A stretch of 64,000 bases of DNA from Saccharothrix ecbatanensis (GTDB lineage: Bacteria; Actinomycetota; Actinomycetes; Mycobacteriales; Pseudonocardiaceae), in contig NZ_JACHMO010000001.1 of NCBI RefSeq assembly GCF_014205015.1, positions 2,914,001 through 2,978,000 on the forward strand, given 5' to 3'. The notes below the pieces were generated by a model. The model saw nothing but the letters and a program-made list of their open reading frames with translations, did not search any database and was not told the origin of the DNA. Shown here piece after piece: positions 1-7,306 of the stretch. The stretch's first letter is position 1, and the number at the start of each line of letters is the position of its first letter. The translations under genes were made by a program, and so were the position numbers.

Positions 1-63
1 CATCAGGCCGGACATGGCTTGCATGACGTCCCGGCGCGAGGTCGTGCCGGTTTCGGTGGACAT
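1..63 (-). CDS. MFS drug-efflux transporter, N-terminal fragment (gene runs off the window)
   Basis: Only the first 21 codons are visible, from an ATG at 63-61 preceded by a G-rich Shine-Dalgarno-like stretch. The residues, including TTSRRDVMQAMSGLM, look like the short cytosolic lead before the first membrane helix of DHA2-type (EmrB/QacA-like) multidrug transporters; that assignment is recognition from memory of a short stretch, so it is tentative. The gene starts 12 nt after the stop of the TetR gene on the same strand, the usual layout of a repressor co-transcribed with the pump it controls. Confidence 0.5.
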   Translation of the reverse strand, partial: MSTETGTTSRRDVMQAMSGLM

Positions 64-75
64 CGGATCCCCCAG

Positions 76-684
76 TTAGTCGCGGTGTGGTTCGGCGAGC
101 CCGTGAGCGAGCATGTCGACGGCTTCGGCGAGCAGGACGTGCAGCGGCGTGGCGGTGCCGGCCCAGCGGGCGACAGCCACCCGGAACGCCGCGCCCGCCG
201 CAGCGCCGAGCAGCAGCGGGTAGGTGTCGTCGGCGGGCAGCCCGACCCGTTCGGCGATTCCCGCGACCAGCTCGCGCTCGACCACTTCGCCGCCGGAGAA
301 CACCTTCGCCAGCAGCACTGGGTGCTGCTGCACCACACGCATCCGCTGCAACCAGAGGTCGCGGTCGTCCGCCAGTTCCGCGGCGACTTCCGCCAACAAC
401 GCCTCACGCACAGCCGCCGCGGCGGACAACTCCGCCGGTGCGGCGAGCACGTGGGCACGCATGCGAGGCCCCGCGTCCGGGTCGGGCCCGAGAACAGCGT
501 CTTCCTTGCACGCGAAGTAGTTGAAGAACGTCCGAGTCGAAACCCCCGCCGCAGCGCTGATGTCCTCGACGGTCACCTGATCGAGACCATGCTCGGCGAC
601 CAAACGCACCGCGGCGTGCCCCAAAGCCGTCCGCGTCTGCCGCTTCTTGCGGCCACGAAGCCCCTCGGCCGCCGGCGTGCTCAC
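76..684 (-). CDS. TetR-family repressor of the adjacent efflux pump
   Basis: A 202-residue DNA-binding protein. The N-terminal helix-turn-helix is clear (TVEDISAAAGVSTRTFFNYF, roughly residues 38-57), followed by an all-helical ligand-binding region rich in Ala and Leu. I chose the GTG at 684 over an ATG at 720 because the longer frame would translate through the 30-bp palindrome at 707-736, and homologues normally begin a few residues before the basic GRKKRQTR segment. It lies 12 nt upstream of the MFS pump fragment on the same strand, so it probably represses an operon containing itself and the pump, released by a pump substrate. The inducer cannot be read from the sequence. Confidence 0.85.
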   Translation of the reverse strand: MSTPAAEGLRGRKKRQTRTALGHAAVRLVAEHGLDQVTVEDISAAAGVSTRTFFNYFACKEDAVLGPDPDAGPRMRAHVLAAPAELSAAAAVREALLAEVAAELADDRDLWLQRMRVVQQHPVLLAKVFSGGEVVERELVAGIAERVGLPADDTYPLLLGAAAGAAFRVAVARWAGTATPLHVLLAEAVDMLAHGLAEPHRD

Positions 685-706
685 CCGATCAGCGTAAGGA
701 GAAACC

Positions 707-736
707 TGCACGTACTGCAACTTTGCAGACCGTGCA
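707..736. promoter_or_regulatory. TetR-type operator (30-bp inverted repeat)
   Basis: Arms TGCACGTACTGCAA and TTGCAGACCGTGCA around a 2-bp centre; 12 of 14 arm positions pair, including a perfect CTGCAA/TTGCAG core. It sits 22 bp upstream of the chosen GTG of the TetR gene, where an autorepression site is expected. Confidence 0.7.
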
Positions 737-753
737 ACCTTGTGATCCCTCTC

Positions 754-1548
754 TCAGCTGTCGTGCCTGGTAGGCGCATCAGCGGCGACAAGAACGGCAA
801 CGGTCCCCGGGTAGTCACCGTCCGACGCACGACTGTTCCGCTCACCCCACAGCGCACAGTCGAGCGGCGTGGGCCCGTCCTCGTCGAACGCCTTATCCGC
901 AAGATCAGCACCACGCTCCACCAACAGCCGGACCACCTCGACCCGACCGTTCATCGCAGCCTGGTCCAACGGCGTGAAGTTGCTCCACCCCCGAGTGTCG
1001 ACATCCATCCCCGCGTCGAGCAGAGCGGCCACCACATCAGCCCGATCCAAAGCGGCGAACTGCCCCAGGATCCACCCGTAGTCGTCACCGCCAGGCGTGC
1101 CGAGGACCGGCGCGACAGCACGGGGCAGCGACACGGACTCACCACGCGCCACCGCCAACACCGCCTGATCCACAGCGTCCAACTCGGCTTCGGCACCATG
1201 CGACCGCAACAACGAATACGCGTCCAAGTGCCCACACCGAGCCGCCAACGCCAACGGACGCCGGCCGACGTCCCACCGCCCCCACGGCAGGTTCACGTCA
1301 GCACCAGCGGCGATCAACAGCCGCAGAACCTCGACGCTCCGACCCCGCCCGATCGCATGGTGCAGGCAGAACTCGGCGTTGACATCGACACCCCGGTCGA
1401 GGAACCACCGCAGCCCGACCACGTCCTCGCAGTCCAGCTTGTGGTTGACCATACGTTCGAAGCCCGGCCGGTACAGATCGTCCAGCAGCGTGGTGTCCGA
1501 CTGCTCGCAGGCGTGGTAGAAGGCGTCTTCGTCCGAAATCGGAGGCAC
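754..1548 (-). CDS. Ankyrin-repeat protein
   Basis: A 264-residue soluble protein with several ankyrin-type helix-loop-helix units: GLRWFLDRGVDVNAEF, EVLRLLIAAGADVNLP, DVVAALLDAGMDVDTRG and EVVRLLVERGADL. Ankyrin repeats mediate protein binding; no enzymatic domain, signal peptide or membrane segment is visible. The start is a GTG with no strong ribosome-binding site, so the N terminus is uncertain. It is on the same strand as and upstream of the TetR gene, but the operator between them suggests separate transcription. Function unknown. Confidence 0.75.
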   Translation of the reverse strand: MPPISDEDAFYHACEQSDTTLLDDLYRPGFERMVNHKLDCEDVVGLRWFLDRGVDVNAEFCLHHAIGRGRSVEVLRLLIAAGADVNLPWGRWDVGRRPLALAARCGHLDAYSLLRSHGAEAELDAVDQAVLAVARGESVSLPRAVAPVLGTPGGDDYGWILGQFAALDRADVVAALLDAGMDVDTRGWSNFTPLDQAAMNGRVEVVRLLVERGADLADKAFDEDGPTPLDCALWGERNSRASDGDYPGTVAVLVAADAPTRHDS

Positions 1549-1655
1549 ACCGAGGACACTACGTCACCCCGACGCGTGACCGTCTACTTCGAACAGTCCC
1601 AGCGCGCCGGCCGCTAAGGTGCCCGGAAGGCAAGATCGACCCTTGAGGGAGAACG

Positions 1656-1943
1656 ATGCTCCGCAGCACTCGCCTCTTCGGCCCGAAGCGCCGCGTCACC
1701 TTCTCGCTACCGCTCGACCACCCGCGCGGCCCGGTGAGCGTCGTCGGCACGTTCAACAGCTGGACCCCCGGCGTGCACGAGCTGGTACCCCGCCGCGACG
1801 GCACCCGCACCGTCACCGTGATCCTCCCCCCAGGCACGCACCGCTTCCGCTACCTGGGCGCCGGCGGCCACTGGTTCGACGACACCGACGTCCCCCACGT
1901 CGACCACGAAGGCTGCGTGATCACGATCGGAACCGACTCATAA
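1656..1943 (+). CDS. Small carbohydrate-binding (CBM48/isoamylase N-terminal-like) protein
   Basis: A 95-residue protein consisting of one early-set beta-sandwich: VTFSLPL, VSVVGTFNSWTPGVHEL, TVTVILPPGTHRFRYLG. The VGTFNSW signature is typical of the glycogen-binding CBM48 fold of branching enzymes and AMP-activated kinase beta subunits. There is no catalytic domain attached. A GAGGGAG ribosome-binding site precedes the ATG. Free-standing CBM48 proteins of this size are common in actinomycetes; a role in binding storage glucan is inferred. Confidence 0.75.
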   Translation: MLRSTRLFGPKRRVTFSLPLDHPRGPVSVVGTFNSWTPGVHELVPRRDGTRTVTVILPPGTHRFRYLGAGGHWFDDTDVPHVDHEGCVITIGTDS

Positions 1944-2021
1944 CCACGATTGACACCGATCGTCCACAGAGGACGCCCTGGACGCAGCCGCCGCACAACG
2001 GACCCGCAACCGACGCGCCGA

Positions 2022-2155
2022 GGCCCGATTTGACATGGGTTCGGGTGCCATAGGCTGGTCGAAGCCGGGCAGGCTTGGCGGGCGCTTTATCCGCCAGGCC
2101 TGCCCGGCTTTGGCCTGTCTGGGGTGCCCGTAAGGGTCCCATGTCAAATCGGGCC
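2022..2155. repeat. 134-bp hairpin element with 18-bp perfect terminal inverted repeats
   Basis: The ends GGCCCGATTTGACATGGG (2022-2039) and its exact complement (2138-2155) enclose a second inverted repeat: 2062-2081 pairs with 2091-2110 at 19 of 20 positions around a 9-nt loop. The middle parts pair partially (CGGGTGCC against GGTGCCCG). No reading frame fits it. The symmetry suggests a non-autonomous mobile or palindromic intergenic repeat, or a long structured RNA; no target-site duplication is obvious and no second copy was noticed in this window. Confidence 0.7.
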
Positions 2156-2173
2156 GGCCCATGCCGACGTATA

Positions 2174-2193
2174 AGTGCTAATGTAACAGCACT
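2174..2193. promoter_or_regulatory. Inverted repeat in the pip promoter region
   Basis: AGTGCT and AGCACT flank an 8-nt spacer, 36 bp upstream of the pip start codon, in an unusually AT-rich stretch (TATAAGTGCTAATGTAA). It could be an operator for an unlinked regulator; no cognate regulator is adjacent. Confidence 0.35.
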
Positions 2194-2228
2194 GTCATAC
2201 TTCCCACATACGTCCCGCAGGAGGCACC

Positions 2229-3152
2229 GTGCTGTACCCGGAGATCGAGCCCTACGACCACGGGATGCTCGACGTCGGCGACGGCCATCACGTGTACTGG
2301 GAGGTGTGCGGCAACCCGGACGGCAAGCCCGCCGTGGTCCTGCACGGCGGGCCGGGCTCCGGCTGCTCCCCCCACGCCCGCCGCTACTTCGACCCCGCCG
2401 CCTACCGCGTCGTGCTGTTCGACCAGCGGGGCTGCGGCCGGAGCACACCGCACGCCGGTGAGCCGGTGGTCGACCTGTCCACCAACACCACCGACCACCT
2501 GATCGGCGACATGGAACGGCTGCGCGAACTCCTGGGCATCGACCGCTGGCTGGTATTCGCCGGGTCGTGGGGTTCGGTGCTCGGCCTCGTGTACGCGGAA
2601 CGCTTCCCGCACCGCGTGTCGGAAATGGTCCACGCGAGCGTGGCGACCGGCCGACGGTCGGAGACCGACCTGTTGACCACCGGCCTGGCGCCGATGTTCC
2701 CGGAAGCACACGCCCGGTTCCGCGAGTTGGCGCCGACAGGCGATCCCGCGGCGGGGTACCTCGAACTGCTCCTCTCCCCCGACCCGGTCGTGCACTACCG
2801 GGCGGCCAGGCAGTGGTGCGCGTGGGAGGACGCGTTGCAGCCGTTGACGACCGCAGGAGCGTGGTTCGACCCCCCGAAGCACGGATTGGCCTTCGCACGG
2901 CTTGTCACGCACTACTGGGCACACGGCTCGTGGCTCCCGGAAGGGATCGTCCTGGAGGAGGCGTGGAAGCTCGCCGGCATCCCCGGCGTAATCGTTCAAG
3001 GACAGCTCGACCTGGGCAATCTGATCGGCACCCCGTTCGACCTCGCGCACGCGTGGCCGGACGCCGAGCTGATCCTCCTCACCCAGACCGCCCACGGCGG
3101 GAGTGACGCGATGACCGAAGCGAGGGTCGCCGCTACCGACAAATTCCGGTAA
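2229..3152 (+). CDS. pip: Proline iminopeptidase
   Basis: A 307-residue alpha/beta-hydrolase that removes N-terminal proline from peptides (peptidase family S33). Visible family marks are the oxyanion segment HGGPGSG (39-45), DQRGCGRS (65-72), the nucleophile elbow GSWGS with Ser113, and a C-terminal TAHGG with the catalytic His. The GTG start follows a strong AGGAGG sequence. No signal peptide, so cytoplasmic. It is a single gene between the hairpin element and the Clp_N-TIR gene, probably acting in peptide turnover. Confidence 0.92.
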   Translation: MLYPEIEPYDHGMLDVGDGHHVYWEVCGNPDGKPAVVLHGGPGSGCSPHARRYFDPAAYRVVLFDQRGCGRSTPHAGEPVVDLSTNTTDHLIGDMERLRELLGIDRWLVFAGSWGSVLGLVYAERFPHRVSEMVHASVATGRRSETDLLTTGLAPMFPEAHARFRELAPTGDPAAGYLELLLSPDPVVHYRAARQWCAWEDALQPLTTAGAWFDPPKHGLAFARLVTHYWAHGSWLPEGIVLEEAWKLAGIPGVIVQGQLDLGNLIGTPFDLAHAWPDAELILLTQTAHGGSDAMTEARVAATDKFR

Positions 3153-3252
3153 CACCCCGAAACTCGGTGCGATGCTGTGATTGCGGCTCTGTCGGCTGAA
3201 GGCGGCTCAGTCGGCTGTGACCACAGCGAGGTACACGCACGGGGGGTGCCGG

Positions 3253-4056
3253 ATGCCAGACAGGTTCACCGAGAGCGCGCGCCAGGTCTCCGTGCTGGCC
3301 CTCCAAGAGGCTCGGAGGCTCAACCACACCGCCATCGGCACCGAACACCTCCTCCTCGGCCTGATCGGGGAAGGCGGCGCGGCGGCATCGGTCCTGACGT
3401 CCTTCGGCATGTCACTGCCCAACTGCCGGGCACACGTCCAGAAGATCAACGGCCGGGGGACCCTCCCCGTGCCCGGCCACCTGCCGTTCACCCCCGGCGC
3501 GAAGCGGGCACTGGCCTACGCGGTGCGGGAATCCCTCACCCTGCACCACCTGCACGTCGACACCGGCCACCTGCTGCTCGGCGTGCTCGCCGAATCCGAC
3601 GGAGTCGCGCTCGACGTGCTGGCCGCCTCCGGCGTGTTCCCCACCGACCTACGAGACCGCGCGTTCGCCGCGCTGGCCGGGATCGAACTGCCACCCGGGC
3701 AACGACAAGCCCGCCTGTTCCTCAGCTACCGACGCCCGCAAGACCTCCACCTCGCGGGACGCATCGCGGACCGGCTGGACGACATCGGCCGATCGGTCGT
3801 CCGTGACGTGGCCGAGTGCGACGTGCTGCTGGCCGTGGTCAGCCCGGACTGGACGCCGACCGACCTGATGCGCGCCGAGGTGGAGCGCGCGGCCGAACGA
3901 GCGGTGCCGGTGATCCCGGTGCTGGTCGACGGGGCCGAACTGCCCCTCGACCAGCTACCGGGACCCGATCACGTCACCGTCCGCCACGAGACGTTCCGCG
4001 CGGACGTGGGCCGGTTGGCCGACGTGGTCCGCTACGCCCAGCCGGGCATCGGGTAG
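3253..4056 (+). CDS. Clp_N / TIR-like fusion protein
   Basis: A 267-residue protein. Residues about 1-150 form two Clp_N repeats (FTESARQV...EARRLNHTAIGTEHLLLGLI and LHHLHVDTGHLLLGVL), the adaptor/substrate-binding fold found at the front of ClpC. Residues about 157-265 look like a TIR domain (ARLFLSYRRPQDLHLAGRIA, CDVLLAVVSPDW, RAEVERAAERAVPVIPV), but the stretch between the first helix and the fourth strand is shortened, so it may be a degenerate TIR. There is no ATPase module. The ATG at 3253 is preceded by GGGGGG and removes a non-conserved N-terminal extension. It overlaps the 3' end of convergent glyA by 25 bp. A role in stress or defence signalling is inference only. Confidence 0.75.
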   Translation: MPDRFTESARQVSVLALQEARRLNHTAIGTEHLLLGLIGEGGAAASVLTSFGMSLPNCRAHVQKINGRGTLPVPGHLPFTPGAKRALAYAVRESLTLHHLHVDTGHLLLGVLAESDGVALDVLAASGVFPTDLRDRAFAALAGIELPPGQRQARLFLSYRRPQDLHLAGRIADRLDDIGRSVVRDVAECDVLLAVVSPDWTPTDLMRAEVERAAERAVPVIPVLVDGAELPLDQLPGPDHVTVRHETFRADVGRLADVVRYAQPGIG

Positions 4057-5288
4057 CCGGCCATCAGGTCGGCCACCTCGGCCGCGATCCGGTCCAACGC
4101 CTGCGCATCGTCCGCTGCCACGACCGCCCGCTCGATCCACTCCGCGATCTGCGGCATGTGGTCCGTCGTCAGGCCACGCGTGGTGATCGCGGCCGTGCCG
4201 AGTCGCACCCCCGACGGGTCGAACGGCTTGCGCGGATCGAACGGAACGGTGTTGTAGTTCGCCTCGATCCCCGCCCGGTCCAACGCCTTCGCCGCGGGCT
4301 TCCCGCCAATGCCCTTCGCGGTCACATCAACCAGGATCAGGTGGTTGTCGGTGCCCCCGGAGACCAGGTCGAAGCCCCGGTCCAACAGCGCGGCGGCCAA
4401 CGCCCGAGCGTTCTGCACGACCGCGTGCGCGTAGAGGCCGAAGGACGGCTCCAACGCCTCCCCCAGCGCGACCGCGATAGCCGCAGTCGTGTGGTTGTGC
4501 GGGCCACCTTGCAGACCGGGGAACACCGCCTTGTCGATGGCCTTCGAATGCGCGGCGTCGGTGAGGATCATCGCGCCACGCGGCCCGCGCAACGTCTTGT
4601 GCGTGGTAGTGGTGATCACCTGGGCGTGCCCGACCGGCGACGGGTGCGCGCCGCCCGCGATGAGCCCGGCGATGTGCGCGATGTCGGCGGCGAGCACCGC
4701 GCCCACCTCGTTCGCGATCTCGGCGAACGCGGGGAAGTCGATGGTCCGCGGAATGGCCGTGCCACCGCAGAAGATGACCTTCGGGCGTTCGGCGCGGGCC
4801 AGGTCCCGAACCTGGTCGAGGTCGACGACCCCGGTTTCCTTGCGCACGCCGTACTGCACGCTGCGGAACCACTTGCCGGTGGCCGAGACGCCCCAGCCGT
4901 GGGTCAGGTGGCCGCCGGCGGGCAGGGCCATGCCCATGACCGTGTCACCGGGGTTCAGGAACGCCATGTACACGGCCAGGTTCGCCGGGGAGCCGGAGTA
5001 CGGCTGGACGTTGGCGTGGTCGGCGCCGAACAGGGCCTTGGCCCGCCCGATCGCCAACTCCTCCACCGGGTCGACCACCTGCTGGCCTTCGTAGTACCGA
5101 CGGCCCGCGTACCCCTCGGAGTACTTGTTGGTCAGCACCGAGCCGGTCGCTTCCAGCACGGCGGTCGAGACGTAGTTCTCCGAGGCGATCAGCCGGACCT
5201 TCTCGAACTGGCGGCGGGCCTCGGCCTGGACCAGGCGGGCGACCTCGGGGTCCGCGCCGGTCAACGACGGGATGGCGGGTTCGTGCAC
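4032..5288 (-). CDS. glyA: Serine hydroxymethyltransferase
   Basis: A 418-residue PLP enzyme interconverting serine and glycine with tetrahydrofolate, the main source of one-carbon units. Conserved segments include KVRLIASENYVS, GYAGRRYYEG, VQPYSGSPAN, the PLP lysine in TTTTHKTLRGPRG (Lys231) and QGGPHNH. The GTG at 5288 was chosen over one at 5300 because GGAGG lies five bases upstream of it. The leader contains a ZTP riboswitch, tying expression to purine/folate status. The 3' end overlaps the convergent Clp_N-TIR gene by 25 bp. Confidence 0.95.
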   Translation of the reverse strand: MHEPAIPSLTGADPEVARLVQAEARRQFEKVRLIASENYVSTAVLEATGSVLTNKYSEGYAGRRYYEGQQVVDPVEELAIGRAKALFGADHANVQPYSGSPANLAVYMAFLNPGDTVMGMALPAGGHLTHGWGVSATGKWFRSVQYGVRKETGVVDLDQVRDLARAERPKVIFCGGTAIPRTIDFPAFAEIANEVGAVLAADIAHIAGLIAGGAHPSPVGHAQVITTTTHKTLRGPRGAMILTDAAHSKAIDKAVFPGLQGGPHNHTTAAIAVALGEALEPSFGLYAHAVVQNARALAAALLDRGFDLVSGGTDNHLILVDVTAKGIGGKPAAKALDRAGIEANYNTVPFDPRKPFDPSGVRLGTAAITTRGLTTDHMPQIAEWIERAVVAADDAQALDRIAAEVADLMAGYPMPGWA

Positions 5289-5319
5289 GACGACCTCCAC
5301 GCGCGCGGGGGCGCTGCCG

Positions 5320-5396
5320 TAGCACCCAGGCGCGCGGTGCGATCCGGCTCAACGCTCCCCGGTGGTCTGTCCCACCCTCCGCACGCCAGTCGCGAA
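5320..5396 (-). ncRNA. ZTP (pfl) riboswitch upstream of glyA
   Basis: Read on the minus strand, the glyA leader contains the hallmark ZTP-riboswitch segments in order: CGACTGGCG at the 5' side, ACCACCGGGGAGCG in the middle, and CCGCGCGCCTGGGTG at the 3' side, with GGCG/CGCC able to form the closing helix. ZTP riboswitches bind the folate-stress alarmone ZTP/ZMP and commonly precede glyA in actinobacteria. It ends about 32 nt before the start codon, so control of translation initiation is plausible. Confidence 0.85.
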
Positions 5397-5715
5397 CGTC
5401 CGAATCCTACGCCCGCCTGCTCCACCGCACCACGGAGTTGCGAGCTGCCACACAACCCCTGCCACACAGCCCCTGCCGCACGACACCCACAGCACATCAC
5501 CCGCTGCCCGACACCCACAGCACAACACCCGCCGCACAAACATCTGCCGCACAACACCCCACGAGGCATTCGCCCCTGCCAGGTTTGGGCGAAATGGACC
5601 ATTGCCGCGACGAACGGCCGGCCCAATACTCGGGGTTGGAAACACACGGAGTTGGAAACCTTCCAACAGGCCCTGTGCCACGTCAGCACTTCCCCCTGCC
5701 CCCGAAAGGACTGAC
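5397..5715. repeat. Repeat-rich intergenic spacer
   Basis: No convincing gene. Positions 5437-5560 are C/A-rich low-complexity DNA built of CTGCCGCAC and CACCCACAGCACA variants, including a near-perfect 28-bp tandem duplication (5482-5509 and 5510-5537, GACACCCACAGCACA core). Further on, GTTGGAAAC occurs at 5635 and again at 5651, and the second copy forms a perfect hairpin GTTGGAA-ACC-TTCCAAC (5651-5667) upstream of the Tat-protein gene, a possible operator. The glyA promoter should lie at the left end, reading leftward. Confidence 0.55.
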
Positions 5716-6576
5716 GTGCTCGATCGGCGAACGTTCGTGCTGGGTGCCGCCGCTTCCGCGGCCGTCGCCAGCGCATTACCGGCCCACGCGGCTGCCTCGG
5801 CACCCGCGCCGGGCGCTACACCGGACAAAACCACACCCGACAAGACCGCTGGAGTCTTCGCCGCAGCCGGCGGCACTCCCCTACTCCTGACCCAACGCGA
5901 CAACCAGTGGGTGCTCGTCGACGAGGGCGGTTCGGTGCGCATCACCACCGGCCTCACCGGCGCCGACCTGGTGGACGTCACCAGCGACGGAACCACGTTC
6001 ACCACCGTCGGCGCGGTGAGCGGCGACCCCATCGCCACCATCTGGGAGTCCACGGACGGCATCGCGTGGACCGAGGTTCGCCGCCTGCACGGCGTTCGCT
6101 CGGAGTTCACCGCCGTCGGCGGCGGCCTGGCACTTGGCTCGGTCGTGAAGCACGAGCGCGCTTCGGTGGTCCGTATCGCCGCACGCCGCACCGCGAACGG
6201 CTGGAACACCGTGCGGATGCGCGGACTGGAGTGGACGGACGGCCTGTCCGCCACCGCTGTCGCCGCGACCGCCGACGGCTGGATCGTCGCGGCCGTCGAC
6301 ATCTCCGGCACCGTCCTCCACACGTCGCGCGACGGCGTCAACTGGACCGCCCGTCCCCGTCTGGACGGTGTCGCGGTGCGCGGGCTGACCGCGGTGGACG
6401 GCCGCGTGCACTGGGTCGGCAACGAGATGGTCGACGCCACCCCGCTCACCGGCGTCCTGGACGCCGACACGACCCGACCGGACGTGCCGGCGGACGCGAA
6501 GGCGCTGGGTGTCGCGGGCACCCGGTCCGGCTGGCTCACCGGCGGCCGACTGATCACCGTGGAGGCGACCCGATGA
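5716..6576 (+). CDS. Tat-exported protein of unknown function
   Basis: A 286-residue protein with a twin-arginine signal at its start (LDRRTFVLGAAASAAVASALPAHA) and a likely AHA cleavage site near residue 25. The mature part repeats beta-propeller-like units, such as TIWESTDGIAWTEVRR and TVLHTSRDGVNWTARPR, reminiscent of sialidase/BNR Asp-box proteins. No catalytic residues are recognisable. A GTG start follows AAAGGA. The last codon overlaps the ATG of the next gene, so the two are translationally coupled and probably act together outside the cell, perhaps at the wall. Confidence 0.75.
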   Translation: MLDRRTFVLGAAASAAVASALPAHAAASAPAPGATPDKTTPDKTAGVFAAAGGTPLLLTQRDNQWVLVDEGGSVRITTGLTGADLVDVTSDGTTFTTVGAVSGDPIATIWESTDGIAWTEVRRLHGVRSEFTAVGGGLALGSVVKHERASVVRIAARRTANGWNTVRMRGLEWTDGLSATAVAATADGWIVAAVDISGTVLHTSRDGVNWTARPRLDGVAVRGLTAVDGRVHWVGNEMVDATPLTGVLDADTTRPDVPADAKALGVAGTRSGWLTGGRLITVEATR

Positions 6577-7232
6577 TCACGTTCAGCCGGATCGACGGCA
6601 CCCCCGTCTACTACTGGCGGTCCAGCCGCGGCAACACGACCCTGCGCAACTGGCAGGCGACCCAGGCCTTCTACGACTCCCTGGTGCTGTGGATCCGGGA
6701 CCTGCGGTCGTTGTCGTCGGCCTACGGCAGCATCACCTACCTGGTGTCGGCCGGGTTCTACGTGAACAAGCCCGGCCAGCACGGCGCGGGCACCGCGATG
6801 GACCTGGACTACGTCCGGTGGAGCGGCGGGCAGGTCTCGTCACCGCTCGACCAGCACCACGCGTCCGGCACCCTCGCCACCCGGCGTCGGTACCTGGCGG
6901 TGGACGCGGCGTGTCGGCGGCGCTTCCGGTACGTGCTGGACGGTTGGTACAACTCCGCCCACGCCGACCACATCCACTCCGACTTCGGCGGCCTGCCGGT
7001 CCGCTGCGTGACGAGTTCGGACAGCGACACGAAGTTCGTGCAGTCGCTGTGCAACAACTTCATGAGTTCGGGGCTGGTGGTGGACGGCATCTGGGGTCCG
7101 AGGACCCAGAGCGCGTTCAACACCGCCAAGTCGCGGCTCGGCGTCACAGGCGACCCGCACACCAGCAGCGCGGCGTGGCAGACGTTCCTGTCCGCCGCGG
7201 CGCGCCGGGGATTCGCCAACCAGGCGTTCTAA
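6573..7232 (+). CDS. Extensin/peptidase M15-like protein with C-terminal peptidoglycan-binding repeat
   Basis: A 219-residue protein. The first two thirds carry the metallopeptidase-like signature AGFYVNKPGQHGAGTAMDLD and HADHIHSDFG, the His/Asp pattern of extensin-like and M15 (VanY-type) domains. The C terminus holds a PG_binding_1 unit (VDGIWGPRTQSAFNTAKSRLG). No signal peptide is visible, yet the domains fit wall cleavage or binding, so export may depend on the coupled Tat protein or another route. Its ATG overlaps the upstream stop codon (ATGA). A strong terminator follows. Confidence 0.75.
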   Translation: MITFSRIDGTPVYYWRSSRGNTTLRNWQATQAFYDSLVLWIRDLRSLSSAYGSITYLVSAGFYVNKPGQHGAGTAMDLDYVRWSGGQVSSPLDQHHASGTLATRRRYLAVDAACRRRFRYVLDGWYNSAHADHIHSDFGGLPVRCVTSSDSDTKFVQSLCNNFMSSGLVVDGIWGPRTQSAFNTAKSRLGVTGDPHTSSAAWQTFLSAAARRGFANQAF

Positions 7233-7254
7233 ACGCTAACGAACTAAACGCTGA

Positions 7255-7286
7255 CGGGCCCGTGAGTCAACCGACTCACGGGCCCG
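7255..7286. terminator. Bidirectional terminator between convergent genes
   Basis: A perfect 14-bp stem (CGGGCCCGTGAGTC / GACTCACGGGCCCG) with a 4-nt loop, 22 bp after the M15-like gene and 20 bp before the end of the convergent MFS gene. It lacks a long T tract, as usual in high-G+C actinomycetes. Confidence 0.8.
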
Positions 7287-7306
7287 CCTCGTCACCAACC
7301 CGCTCC

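Noticed and set aside
2022..2155. tRNA or other classical RNA gene in the hairpin element
   Set aside because: No cloverleaf, anticodon arm or CCA end; the structure is a single long stem.
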